A stretch of 64,000 nucleotides of DNA. It comes from Pseudonocardia abyssalis (lineage in GTDB: Bacteria; Actinomycetota; Actinomycetes; Mycobacteriales; Pseudonocardiaceae). The position numbers were made by a program, and so were the translations under genes. The DNA is taken from the NCBI RefSeq assembly GCF_019263705.2, contig NZ_JADQDK010000001.1:1860001-1924000 (forward strand). The letters are read 5' to 3'. A model generated the notes under the pieces. That model had not been told where the DNA came from. It made no database searches and saw only the letters and a list, made by a program, of their open reading frames with translations. Below are positions 16,859 to 24,668 of the stretch, in pieces; the stretch's first letter is position 1; every line of letters starts with the position of its first letter.

Positions 16859-17893
16859 ATGAGCGCGGCGAGCGACGGCCCGGTGACCCGGGCACCGGCG
16901 TACAAGGTCACCGACCTCACCGGACCCGGCCACACCGACGCGTTCGGCATCGGTGGCACCGACCTCGGCGCCACCACGACGGCCCCGGACGGGCGGCTGG
17001 TGTCGGTCTTCGGCGACACCTTCGCCTCCCCCCGCGCGGGCGGCCGCGGCTGGCGCTCGCCCGTCGTGCTGTTCGGGGACCCGGCGTCGGTCCCGACCGG
17101 GCTGCGCTGGACCGGCAGCGCCGGCCGCGGGCCGCGGGCCCGGCAGGTGGTGCGCTACGTCCACCAGGTGCCGCGCTGGTTCGCCCGCCGCCCCCGCCGC
17201 GTCACCACCGTGCTGCCGACCGACGTCATCACGATCGGCGACACGATGTACCTGCACGTCATGGTGTGCCGGGAGCTGGGCCACGTGCACTGGACGGAGA
17301 TCCACTCCTCGCGCGACCAGGGCGTCACCTGGCGTCCCACCGGTGTGCGGTGGCCGGGTGGGCACCTCGACGGCATGTTCCAGATGCTCACCTGGGAGCT
17401 CGGCGACGACGGGTTCGTCCACGCCTTCACCACCGGCTTCCAGCGCGACAAGGGGCTCGTGCTGCACCGGGTGCCCGCCGACCGGATCACCACGCCCGGG
17501 GCCTGGGAGAGCTGGGGCTTCTCCCCCGACGACGGCTGGGCGTGGGGCCGCCCGCCGACGGTCGCCCTGCCCGGGGCGTACGGGGAGCTCTCGCTCCGCC
17601 GGGTCGAGGACCGCTGGCTGCTCTCCGTCTTCGACGCCGGCAACTACCGCATGGACGTCCTCGACCTCGCCTCCCCGCTCGAGGACCTGCACACCGCCCG
17701 GCGCGTCACCGTGCTCGACGGCTGCGCGTGGGAGCACGAGGACCACGCCGCCGGCCGCGTCGCCCAGCTCTACGGCGGCTACGTGCTCCCCGGCTCCCGC
17801 CTCGACGACCTGCACCTGGTCGTGAGCCAGTGGAACACCGCGCTGGGCTGGCCGTACCGGGCGATGCAGTTCCGCACCGACCTCAGCACCTGA
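16859..17893 (+). CDS. DUF4185 domain protein, sialidase-like fold
   Basis: 344 residues of the DUF4185 family, which is predicted to form a five-bladed propeller like glycosyl hydrolases. Recognisable blocks are DAFGIGGTDLGATTTAPDGR with VSVFGDTF (about 30-57), HWTEIHSSRDQGVTW, GMFQMLTWEL, ELSLRRVEDRWLLSVFDAGNY and LVVSQWNTALGWPYRAMQFR at the end. No signal peptide is visible from the chosen ATG, although family members are often exported and a frame with earlier starts exists. It follows arcA by 66 bases. Substrate unknown. Confidence 0.75.
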   Translation: MSAASDGPVTRAPAYKVTDLTGPGHTDAFGIGGTDLGATTTAPDGRLVSVFGDTFASPRAGGRGWRSPVVLFGDPASVPTGLRWTGSAGRGPRARQVVRYVHQVPRWFARRPRRVTTVLPTDVITIGDTMYLHVMVCRELGHVHWTEIHSSRDQGVTWRPTGVRWPGGHLDGMFQMLTWELGDDGFVHAFTTGFQRDKGLVLHRVPADRITTPGAWESWGFSPDDGWAWGRPPTVALPGAYGELSLRRVEDRWLLSVFDAGNYRMDVLDLASPLEDLHTARRVTVLDGCAWEHEDHAAGRVAQLYGGYVLPGSRLDDLHLVVSQWNTALGWPYRAMQFRTDLST

Positions 17894-17916
17894 GCCCCGC
17901 GCACCTCCCGGCGCCC

Positions 17917-17938
17917 CGCGCACGTCCGGACGTGCGCG
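17917..17938. terminator. 22-bp perfect palindrome, bidirectional terminator
   Basis: Positions 17917-17938 are self-complementary over all 22 bases (core cacgtccggacgtg). Outer sequences at about 17898-17913 and 17941-17957 can pair as well, giving a larger stem. It lies between the convergent ends of the DUF4185 gene and rarA and so could stop transcription from both sides. Confidence 0.7.
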
Positions 17939-17957
17939 AACGGCGGGAAGGTGCGCG

Positions 17958-19310
17958 TCAGCGGCCCCGGACGGCGCGGCGCAGCTTGGCCAGCCGCTCG
18001 GACAGGGTGCGCTCGCCGCCGTGCGGGGTGGGCCGGTAGTAGTCCGTCCCGACCAGCGCGTCGGGCGGGTACTGCTGGGCGAGCACGCCGTCGGGGTGGT
18101 TGTGCGGGTAGCGGTAGCCGACGGCGTTGCCGAGCTTCTGCGCCCCCGCGTAGTGCCCGTCGCGCAGGTGCGGCGGCACCGCTCCGACGGCGCCGGCCCG
18201 GACCTCGGCCATCGCCTCGTCGATGCCGACGATCACCGCGTTCGACTTCGGCGCCGTCGCCAGGTGCACCGTGGCCTGCGCGAGCGCGAGCCGGGCCTCC
18301 GGCATGCCGATGAGCTGCACGACCTGAGCGGCGGCGACGGCGGCCTGCAGCGCGGTGGGGTCGGCGAGGCCGATGTCCTCGCTCGCGTGCACCATCAGCC
18401 GCCGCGCGATGAACCGGGCGTCCTCCCCCGCGACGATCATGCGGGCGAGGTAGTGCAGCGCGGCGTCGGGGTCGGAGCCGCGGATGGACTTGATGAACGC
18501 GCTGATGACGTCGTAGTGCTGGTCGCCCTGGCGGTCGTAGCGGACGGTCGCCTCGGTGACCGCGCGCTCGACCGCGGGCACGTCGATCACGGTGGCCCCG
18601 GTGCCGAGCACCCCGTCGGCACTGGCCTCCAGCGCGGTGAGCGCGCGCCGGGCGTCACCCGCGGCGAGCCGGACGAGCGCGTCCTCGGCGTCGGCCGCCA
18701 GCTCCACCGCGGCAGCCAGGCCCCGCGGGTCGGCGACGGCCCGGCGCAGCAGCGCCCGCACGTCGTCCTCGGTGAGCGACTGCAGCTGCAGCACCAGCGA
18801 GCGCGACAGCAGCGGCGAGACGACCGAGAACGACGGGTTCTCCGTGGTGGCCGCGACGAGCAGGACCAACCGGTCCTCGACCGCACCGAGCAGGGCGTCC
18901 TGCTGGGTCTTGGAGAAGCGGTGGACCTCGTCGATGAACAGGACGGTCTGCTGGTCGTGGTGGTCGCGGCGGCGCCTGGCGTCGGCGATCACCTCGCGCA
19001 GCTCCTTGACGCCGCTCGACAGCGCCGACAGGGCGACGAAGTGCCGGGACCCGACACCCGCCAGCAACCGCGCGATGGTGGTCTTCCCGGTGCCGGGCGG
19101 GCCGTGGAGCAGCACCGACGCCGCCGCCCCGCCCTCGACGAGCCGCCGCAGCGGGGCGCCCGGCGCGAGCAGGTGGGCCTGCCCGACGACCTCGTCCAGG
19201 GTGCGCGGGCGCATCCGGGCGGCGAGCGGGGCGGTGGCCCGCGCGCGCTCCGGAACGGCCTCGGGGGCCGGCTCGTCGAGCTCGAACAGCCCGTCCGCGT
19301 CGGTGGTCAC
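17958..19310 (-). CDS. rarA: Replication-associated recombination protein A (MgsA/RarA)
   Basis: AAA+ ATPase that acts at stalled replication forks together with single-strand DNA and SSB. The 450 residues show Walker [10 protein letters not shown] (70-78), Walker [10 protein letters not shown] (about 125-132), sensor ATTENPSF, and the family's C-terminal tetramerisation region with [26 protein letters not shown] and the closing [20 protein letters not shown] start at 19310; upstream residues in frame look like noise. It corresponds to Rv2559c. It is followed by a palindromic terminator. Confidence 0.95.
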   Translation of the reverse strand: MTTDADGLFELDEPAPEAVPERARATAPLAARMRPRTLDEVVGQAHLLAPGAPLRRLVEGGAAASVLLHGPPGTGKTTIARLLAGVGSRHFVALSALSSGVKELREVIADARRRRDHHDQQTVLFIDEVHRFSKTQQDALLGAVEDRLVLLVAATTENPSFSVVSPLLSRSLVLQLQSLTEDDVRALLRRAVADPRGLAAAVELAADAEDALVRLAAGDARRALTALEASADGVLGTGATVIDVPAVERAVTEATVRYDRQGDQHYDVISAFIKSIRGSDPDAALHYLARMIVAGEDARFIARRLMVHASEDIGLADPTALQAAVAAAQVVQLIGMPEARLALAQATVHLATAPKSNAVIVGIDEAMAEVRAGAVGAVPPHLRDGHYAGAQKLGNAVGYRYPHNHPDGVLAQQYPPDALVGTDYYRPTPHGGERTLSERLAKLRRAVRGR

Positions 19311-19403
19311 GGCGCCACCCTGCCACCGGCGCGCCGGACGTCCCGAACGGCCCGTGGCTGTCGGGGTCCCATGGCACCATGACGACGTCGAAGGGAGAGC
19401 GCG

Positions 19404-19746
19404 CTGACAGCCACCTGGCCGAGCCACCTGCTGACGCTCCAGGAACGGGAGGCTCTTCCCGAGGACGAGGCCTTCCGGCTGGAGTTGGTCGACGGAGTGA
19501 CGTGCTGCTCGCAGTCGAGATCCCGTCGGACGGTACGCGCAAGGTCGACCGCATCCTCGAGTTCGCCGGGTACCCGGAGGCCGGGATCGGCCGGTACTGG
19601 ATGCTCGACATCGACGGCCCCGTCTCCCCGACCACGTACGCCCTGATCGACGGGCACTACGAGCTGTCCGGGGAGCACACCGGCGCCGCCACGCTCGACG
19701 TCGCGGGCCACCCCGTCACCCTCGATCTGGACGCTCTCGTCCGGCG
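19404..19746 (+). pseudogene. Broken Uma2-family (DUF820) nuclease gene
   Basis: The first piece (19404 to about 19500) reads [29 protein letters not shown], the typical Uma2 N-terminus, but it begins with CTG instead of the expected GTG, after a GGGAG. The second piece, in another frame, reads [17 protein letters not shown] and [15 protein letters not shown], the Uma2 catalytic half. About 50 residues that should lie between are missing, and no stop follows the second piece. So the gene has lost its start, middle and stop. Uma2 proteins are PD-(D/E)XK-like and abundant in actinobacteria; their role is unclear. Confidence 0.8.
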
Positions 19747-19919
19747 TCGAGGTTTCGTCTCCGCCGGTGGCCGTCGAACAGCTCGAACGCACCGATCACG
19801 GCCGGCAGGATCCCGGGCGTTCTCCCCTCGAACCACAGGGACCGCAGCTCCGGGAACACCAGGGCGAGCACCAGACCCGCCCCCAGGAGCACCACTCCGA
19901 GCACCGCCTTCGCCGTCAT
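19716..19919 (-). CDS. Small hypothetical membrane protein
   Basis: 67 residues from an ATG: a hydrophobic helix (about 3-24, KAVLGVVLLGAGLVLALVF), then ELRSLWFEGR, a second moderately hydrophobic part (GILPAVIGAFELF) and a basic tail. I do not recognise it. It is divergent from the aminotransferase at 20115 and overlaps the tail of the Uma2 pseudogene on the other strand. Codon usage fits a real gene. It could also be a chance hydrophobic frame. Confidence 0.5.
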   Translation of the reverse strand: MTAKAVLGVVLLGAGLVLALVFPELRSLWFEGRTPGILPAVIGAFELFDGHRRRRNLDAGRERPDRG

Positions 19920-20114
19920 GCCCCGACGCCAGGACCGCCGCCGGCGGACCGCATCGGTCGAAGGAGGTGGATCTGCGTTCCATCTGTCGGGAAACCGGTT
20001 CCGTATCCCGGGACCGCCCGGCATCATCGGAGGTGGCCCGCCACCCCGGACCGCACCCCCGCCCTGTCGATCCAGGACGCCCCACCCCGTCCAGATCGAC
20101 CCTGCGAGGTCCCC

Positions 20115-21263
20115 GTGCCCCTGTCCACCGCCGCCCGCTCCGTCCGCGGCTCCGCCATCCGCGACCTGCTCGCCCTCACCTCCCGCCCGGAGGTGATCAG
20201 CCTGGCCGGAGGCCTGCCCGCCGCCGACCTGATGCCGCGCGAGCGGATCGCCGCCGCCGCCGCGGCCGCGCTCGCGCACCCCGCGTCGATCCAGTACGGC
20301 GAGACGGCCGGGCTCCCCGCGCTGCGCGTCGTCCTCGCCGCCCACGAGACCGCCCGCTGCCGCCGCGAGATCACCGACGTCGTCGTGACCACCGGGTCGC
20401 AGCAGGCGCTCGATCTCGTCGCCCGCGCGGTGCTCGACCCCGGCGACGCGGTGGTGGTCGAGGACCCGGCCTACGTCGGCGCGCTGCAGGTGTTCCAGGC
20501 CGCGGGGGCCGCGCTGCACCCGGTCCCGCTCGACGGCGACGGCCTGCGGGTCGACGTGCTGGAGGACCACCTGCGCGACGGGCTGCGGCCGCGGCTCGTG
20601 CACACCGTCTCGACCTTCCACAACCCGCGCGGGGTCACCCTCTCCCCGCAGCGGCGGGTGCGGCTCGCCGGACTGGCGGAGCGGTACGGGTTCACCGTCG
20701 TCGAGGACGACCCGTACGGCCTGCTCGCCTTCGACGGCGCACCCCCGCTCCCGGTCGCCGCGCACTCCGATCGTGTGGTCCGGCTGGGCAGCGCGTCGAA
20801 GGTGCTGGCGCCGGCCCTGCGCGTCGGGTGGCTCAGCGGGCCGCCCGGGCTGCTCGCCGCCGTCGAGCTCCTCAAGCAGTGCACCGACCTGTGCACGTCG
20901 TCGCTGACGCAGGCGATCGCGGCCGACCTGCTCGCCGACACCGCCTTCCTCGACGCCCACCTGAGCGGCGTCCGCGCCGCCACCGCGAGCCGGGCGCACG
21001 CCTTCACCACGGCCGTGGCGCGGCACCTGCCCGGCGTCACCTGCTCGGCCCCGACGGGCGGGATGTTCTGCTGGCTGGAGCTCCCCGGCGTCGACACCAC
21101 CGCACTGCTCCCCCGTGCGCTGGAGCACGGGGTCGGATTCGTGCCGGGCGGCGCGTTCGCGGTGGAGGCACCACAGCCGCACGCGATCCGCTGCTGCTAC
21201 GCCTCGCACCCCGAACCGGTGATCCACGAGGCGGTGCGCAGGCTCGCGCGCGCTGCGACGTAG
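20115..21263 (+). CDS. PLP-dependent class I/II aminotransferase (2-aminoadipate transaminase-like)
   Basis: 382 residues without the GntR domain of MocR proteins. It shows VISLAGGLPAADLMP near the start, TTGSQQALDLVARAVLDPGD (about 92-111), FHNPRGVTLSPQRR (the N-P of the substrate pocket, about 169-181), VVEDDPYGLL with the cofactor aspartate (about 195-204), and the Schiff-base lysine in LGSASKVLAPALRVGWL (K229). The pattern is that of LysN/AadAT-like enzymes that take 2-aminoadipate, leucine or aromatic amino acids. GTG start with GAGG upstream. An AsnC-type gene starts nine bases downstream. Confidence 0.88.
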   Translation: MPLSTAARSVRGSAIRDLLALTSRPEVISLAGGLPAADLMPRERIAAAAAAALAHPASIQYGETAGLPALRVVLAAHETARCRREITDVVVTTGSQQALDLVARAVLDPGDAVVVEDPAYVGALQVFQAAGAALHPVPLDGDGLRVDVLEDHLRDGLRPRLVHTVSTFHNPRGVTLSPQRRVRLAGLAERYGFTVVEDDPYGLLAFDGAPPLPVAAHSDRVVRLGSASKVLAPALRVGWLSGPPGLLAAVELLKQCTDLCTSSLTQAIAADLLADTAFLDAHLSGVRAATASRAHAFTTAVARHLPGVTCSAPTGGMFCWLELPGVDTTALLPRALEHGVGFVPGGAFAVEAPQPHAIRCCYASHPEPVIHEAVRRLARAAT

Positions 21264-21272
21264 GGTCGCCGG

Positions 21273-21764
21273 GTGCGCCAGATCCTCGAACTGCTGGAGC
21301 GCGACGCCCAGCTCTCCCACGACACCCTCGCCACGATGACCGGCATCCCCGTCGCCGACGTCAGCGCTGCGGTCACGGCCTGGGAGGCGTCCGGCGCGAT
21401 CCGCCGCTACAAGGCCGTCGTCGACTGGGACGCCGTCGACGGCGACTCCACCGCCGAGACCGTCACCGCGTTCATCGACGTCTCCCTCGCCCCGGCCCGC
21501 GGCGTCGGCTTCGACGACGTGGCCGAGCGGATCGCCCGGTTCCCCGAGGTCCGCAGCGTGTACCTGGTCTCCGGCAGCCAGGACCTGCGCTGCACCGTCG
21601 AGGGCCGCACGATCCGCGCGGTGTCGGACTTCGTGTCCCAGAAGCTCTCCACGATCGACCGCGTCCGCGCCACGGCCACGCACTTCGTGCTCAAGACCTA
21701 CAAGCGCGACGGCGACTCGTTCGCCACGCCGGACGCCGACCACCGCCTGCCGGTCACGCCGTGA
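21273..21764 (+). CDS. Lrp/AsnC-family regulator
   Basis: 163 residues; helix-turn-helix LLERDAQLSHDTLATMTGIPVADVSAAV at the N-terminus and a RAM-type domain with TVTAFIDVSL and VRSVYLVSGSQDLRCTVEG. The C-terminal LKTYKRDGDSF is typical of the AsnC proteins paired with PatA-like aminotransferases in many bacteria. The stop overlaps the next gene's GTG (GTGA). Lying between two aminotransferases on the same strand, it probably controls them in response to an amino acid. Confidence 0.88.
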   Translation: MRQILELLERDAQLSHDTLATMTGIPVADVSAAVTAWEASGAIRRYKAVVDWDAVDGDSTAETVTAFIDVSLAPARGVGFDDVAERIARFPEVRSVYLVSGSQDLRCTVEGRTIRAVSDFVSQKLSTIDRVRATATHFVLKTYKRDGDSFATPDADHRLPVTP

Positions 21765-22915
21765 AGCCGCTCAACTCCGTCATCGCGGCCTGCCCGCCCT
21801 CGGGCATCCGGCGGTTCTTCGACATCGCCGCCGAGATGGACGACGTGATCTCCCTCGGGGTCGGCGAGCCCGACTTCGTGACGCCGTGGCGCATCCGCGA
21901 GGCCGGCATCTACGCCCTCGAGCACGGCTACACCACCTACACCTCCAACGCGGGCCTGCCGAGGCTGCGCGAGCTGATCTGCGACGACCTCGCCACCCGC
22001 TACGGCGCCTCCTACGACCCGCGCGACGAGTGCCTGATCACCACCGGTGTCTCCGAGGGCCTCGACCTGGTGCTGCGGGTGCTGCTCAACCCCGGCGACG
22101 AGGTGATCGTCCCGGAGCCCTGCTACGTGGCCTACGAGCCGTGCGTCGGGTTCGCCGGCGGCACGCCGGTGCGGGTGCCGACCCGCGCCGAGGACGACTT
22201 CGCGATCGACGCCGACGTCGTCGCCGCGGCGATCACCCCGCGCACCAAGGCCATCCTGATCGGCTCCCCCGCCAACCCGACGGGTGCGGTGCAGCCCCGC
22301 GCGGCCCTGGAGGCGCTGGTCCGGCTCGCCGAGGAGCACGACCTCTACCTGATCTCCGACGAGATCTACGACCGCCTCACCTACGACGGCACGCACACCT
22401 GCCTCGGCGCGCTGCCCGGCGCCCGCGAGCGCACCGTGCTGCTGGGCGGCTTCTCCAAGGCCCACGCGATGACGGGCTGGCGGGTCGGCTGGATCTGCGC
22501 GCCGCAGGCCGTCGCGGAGCTGTGCGTGCGCGTGCACCAGTACACGATGCTGTGCGCGCCGCACGTCTCCCAGCTCGCCGCGGTGGAGGCGCTGACCGGG
22601 CCCGACGACGACGTCGACGCGATGGTCGCCGACTACGACCGCCGCCGCCGCGTGTTCGTCAAGGGCCTGCGCGAGATCGGGCTGGACTGCCCGGAGCCGG
22701 GTGGGGCGTTCTACGCGTTCCCCTCGATCCGGTCCTCCGGGCTCGACAGCGAGACCTTCGCCGAGCGGCTGCTGCACGCGGAGAGCGTCGCGGTCGTGCC
22801 GGGCAACGTGTTCGGGCCCTCCGGCGAGGGCCACATCCGCTGCTCCTACGCCACCGCGCTGCCTCAGCTGGAGGAGGCGCTGGTGCGCATCGACAGGTTC
22901 CTGCACTCCCTGTAG
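21761..22915 (+). CDS. PLP-dependent aminotransferase, PatA-like
   Basis: 384 residues of the class I aminotransferase family. Seen: ISLGVGEPDFVTPWRIREAG (30-49), YTSNAGLPRLRELI, GVSEGLDLVLRVLLNPGDEV, SPANPTGAV (about 169-177), ISDEIYDRLTY with Asp200 and Tyr203, and the Schiff-base lysine in GGFSKAHAMTGWRVGW (K233). Substrates in the family are aromatic amino acids, aspartate or meso-diaminopimelate; this one cannot be decided. It begins at a GTG that overlaps the AsnC stop, so it is translationally coupled to its likely regulator. Confidence 0.9.
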   Translation: MKPLNSVIAACPPSGIRRFFDIAAEMDDVISLGVGEPDFVTPWRIREAGIYALEHGYTTYTSNAGLPRLRELICDDLATRYGASYDPRDECLITTGVSEGLDLVLRVLLNPGDEVIVPEPCYVAYEPCVGFAGGTPVRVPTRAEDDFAIDADVVAAAITPRTKAILIGSPANPTGAVQPRAALEALVRLAEEHDLYLISDEIYDRLTYDGTHTCLGALPGARERTVLLGGFSKAHAMTGWRVGWICAPQAVAELCVRVHQYTMLCAPHVSQLAAVEALTGPDDDVDAMVADYDRRRRVFVKGLREIGLDCPEPGGAFYAFPSIRSSGLDSETFAERLLHAESVAVVPGNVFGPSGEGHIRCSYATALPQLEEALVRIDRFLHSL

Positions 22916-22989
22916 TAGGACGTCCACGCACCGTGGAGTTAGCGCCGGGTTCACGGGGCGGCAAAGCGGGTGCGTCAGGCTCTACCGGC

Positions 22990-23187
22990 ATGGACACCTG
23001 CCCGCTCTGCGCCCTCCCGCACACCCCCGGCGACCTGACGTGGAGCAGCCAGCACGAGCCGGACGGCACCGTCGTCTGGATCTGCCCGACCTGCACCCGC
23101 GCCCAGCTCTGGCTCATCGAAGCCGGAATGACGATCGCGACGCCCCGGGCCCCCGCCGCCCCGGAACCGGTGCGCCGCGCCGCCTGA
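22990..23187 (+). CDS. Small zinc-ribbon protein
   Basis: 65 residues with two CxxC pairs, CPLC at 4-7 and CPTC at about 33-36, spaced as a zinc ribbon, with DLTWSSQHEPDGTVVWI between them. The tail is Ala/Pro-rich. Such proteins are common and uncharacterised in actinobacteria. It starts 74 bases after the aminotransferase and is convergent with the LacI gene. ATG start. It may bind nucleic acid or another protein; no function is proposed. Confidence 0.75.
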   Translation: MDTCPLCALPHTPGDLTWSSQHEPDGTVVWICPTCTRAQLWLIEAGMTIATPRAPAAPEPVRRAA

Positions 23188-23219
23188 CCCGCACCCGCCC
23201 GGGACGGACCGTCACCCGG

Positions 23220-23283
23220 CGCGCGGGGGCGCGGTCACCCGTCGCGCGGGGGCGCGGTCACCCCGTCGCGCGGGGGCGCGGTG
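23220..23283. repeat. 23/24-bp tandem repeat at the 3' end of the lacI-type gene
   Basis: Three copies of cgcgcgggggcgcggtcacc with short spacers lie at 23220-23242, 23243-23266 and 23267-23283. On the minus strand they encode the APPRDGVTAPPRDG tail of the regulator and run past its stop codon. The repeat has probably extended the C-terminus. Confidence 0.9.
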
Positions 23284-24284
23284 CTGCGGCGGACCACGAG
23301 CTGCGTGGGCAGCGTGACACCCCCGGGAGCACGTGCCCCCGGTACGTCCGCCCCGGGGGCATCGGCCAGGGCCGCGAGCACCATCCGCGCCGCCACCTCG
23401 CCCTGCTCCCGCGCGGGCTGCCGCACGGTGGTGAGGTCGGTCAGGTCGGCCAGCGGATGGTCGTCGATCCCGATCACCGACAGGTCCTCCGGGACCCGCA
23501 GCCCGGCCCGGCGCAGCGTCCGCACCGCGCCCAGGGCCACCTCGTCGGAGTGCGCGTAGACCGCCGTCGGCGGTTCGCGGAGCCCGAGCAGCCGCGCCAT
23601 CCCCTCGGCGCCCCCGGCACCGCCCCAGTCGACGACCGCCACCAGGTCCTCGTCGTAGGGGATGCCCGCGTCGGCCAGTGAGTCGCGGTAGGCGACCGAG
23701 CGGGCGTCCGGGTACCCGTCGCTCTGCGGGTCGGTCGCGGCGATCATGCCGATCCGGCGGTGCCCCAGGTGCACCAGGTGGTCGACGGCCTGGCGTCCCG
23801 CGACGTGGTCGTCGACCCCGACGAAGGGGTGCCCCGCCACCTGCCCGACCGCCGCCACGATCGTGACGCCCATGAGCTCGAGGCGCTCCCGCTCCCGGGC
23901 GTCGACCGGGAGGCCCAGCACCACCAGCGCATCGACCTTGCGGCGGGCCGGAAGGGTATCGAAGAAGGCGCGCCGGTCGGCGGCGTCACCGACGCGGTAG
24001 AGCAGCAGGTCGATGCGCTCGTGACGCAGCACCGACTCGATGCCCTCCAGCACCGCCCCGAAGAACCAGCGCGACAGGTGCGGCAGGACGACGCCGACCC
24101 GGCCGGTGGTCCCCCGCGCCAGACCGGCGGCATCCGGGGAGGCCACGAAGGCCAGCTCCTCGGCCGCCGCACGCACCCGCGCACGGGTCGCGACCGCGAC
24201 GTGGGGTCGGTCGCTCAACGCCCGCGACGCCGTGGCCGGGGAGACCCCGGCCCGGCGCGCCACGTCAGCGAGGGTGACGCTCAT
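23235..24284 (-). CDS. LacI-family repressor of the sugar transporter
   Basis: 349 residues. DNA-binding head TLADVARRAGVSPATASRALS (4-24) with hinge AAGLARGTTGRVGVVLP, and the periplasmic-binding-protein-like effector domain (about 60-325) with GVDDHVAGRQAVDHLVHLGHRRIGMI and VIGIDDHPLADLTDLTTVRQP. The last 14 residues are a repeat-encoded APPRDG tail. It is divergent from the ABC importer; two GGAAG-NN-CTTCC-type palindromes lie between them, the classic operator core of this family. It probably represses the importer and itself until a sugar binds. Confidence 0.93.
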   Translation of the reverse strand: MSVTLADVARRAGVSPATASRALSDRPHVAVATRARVRAAAEELAFVASPDAAGLARGTTGRVGVVLPHLSRWFFGAVLEGIESVLRHERIDLLLYRVGDAADRRAFFDTLPARRKVDALVVLGLPVDARERERLELMGVTIVAAVGQVAGHPFVGVDDHVAGRQAVDHLVHLGHRRIGMIAATDPQSDGYPDARSVAYRDSLADAGIPYDEDLVAVVDWGGAGGAEGMARLLGLREPPTAVYAHSDEVALGAVRTLRRAGLRVPEDLSVIGIDDHPLADLTDLTTVRQPAREQGEVAARMVLAALADAPGADVPGARAPGGVTLPTQLVVRRSTAPPRDGVTAPPRDG

Positions 24285-24301
24285 CGCACCAGCCTAGGTC
24301 A

Positions 24302-24317
24302 CCGGAAGGGCTTCCGG
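24302..24317. promoter_or_regulatory. LacI-type operator, upstream copy
   Basis: ccggaagggcttccgg has the arms ccggaag and cttccgg around gg. It lies 17 bases upstream of the LacI-family start and 31 bp ahead of the importer's -10 candidate, so it could mediate autoregulation. It shares ggaag/cttcc with the second operator. Confidence 0.7.
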
Positions 24318-24332
24318 AGCACTTACGCACTC

Positions 24333-24362
24333 TTGACAGCACGTACGCGGGTCGTCCAGAGT
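24333..24362 (+). promoter_or_regulatory. Candidate promoter of the sugar ABC operon
   Basis: A perfect TTGACA lies at 24333-24338. The best -10 match at an 18-base spacing is CAGAGT (24357-24362), which is weak. A TAGAAC at 24365-24370 is an alternative but is too far away. The second operator follows directly, which fits repression. The transcript would carry a leader of about 300 bases before the first gene. Confidence 0.5.
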
Positions 24363-24370
24363 GCTAGAAC

Positions 24371-24384
24371 TGGAAGCGCTTCCA
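24371..24384. promoter_or_regulatory. LacI-type operator, perfect palindrome
   Basis: TGGAAGCGCTTCCA is a perfect 14-bp palindrome of the LacI/GalR type (central CpG, GGAAG-CTTCC arms). It lies just after the candidate -10 box of the importer operon, where bound repressor would block transcription. Confidence 0.85.
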
Positions 24385-24668
24385 AGGGGGGCCTGTGACC
24401 GAGTCGTCGGGCTCCCGGGGGTGCTCCGTGGCGGTCCGTGAGGTATACCCGCGCGGCCCCGCCGCCGTCAACCGGGGCGGCGCGCCCCGCCGCCGCCCGC
24501 CCGGCCCTGCTCCCCCGGGCGCGGTCGACACCCGCCCACCCACGCCGGCCCCCGGCGTGCCGCCCGCCCCGGGTCGCCGATCCGGCCCGGTGGGCCGAGG
24601 CCACTGACCGCCGGCTCGTGCGGCGCAGACGTCCCGATGAAGGCAGTTCGATCCCACGGAGGAGCAGC

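Noticed and set aside
19961..19975. Perfect aaggaggt Shine-Dalgarno sequence with a nearby GTG/CTG
   Set aside because: The reading frame that follows is low-complexity, crosses the start of the aminotransferase in another frame and shows no protein-like sequence. The real aminotransferase start at 20115 has its own site.
19379..22915. A single 1178-codon open frame as one giant fusion protein
   Set aside because: It joins a Uma2 remnant, noise and the PatA-like aminotransferase only because stops are rare in this GC-rich DNA. The aminotransferase has its own coupled GTG start at 21761.
24285..24668. Small leader-peptide gene in the LacI/ABC intergenic region
   Set aside because: Frames there are Arg/Pro/Gly-rich without a ribosome site; the region is better explained by operators, promoter and leader RNA.
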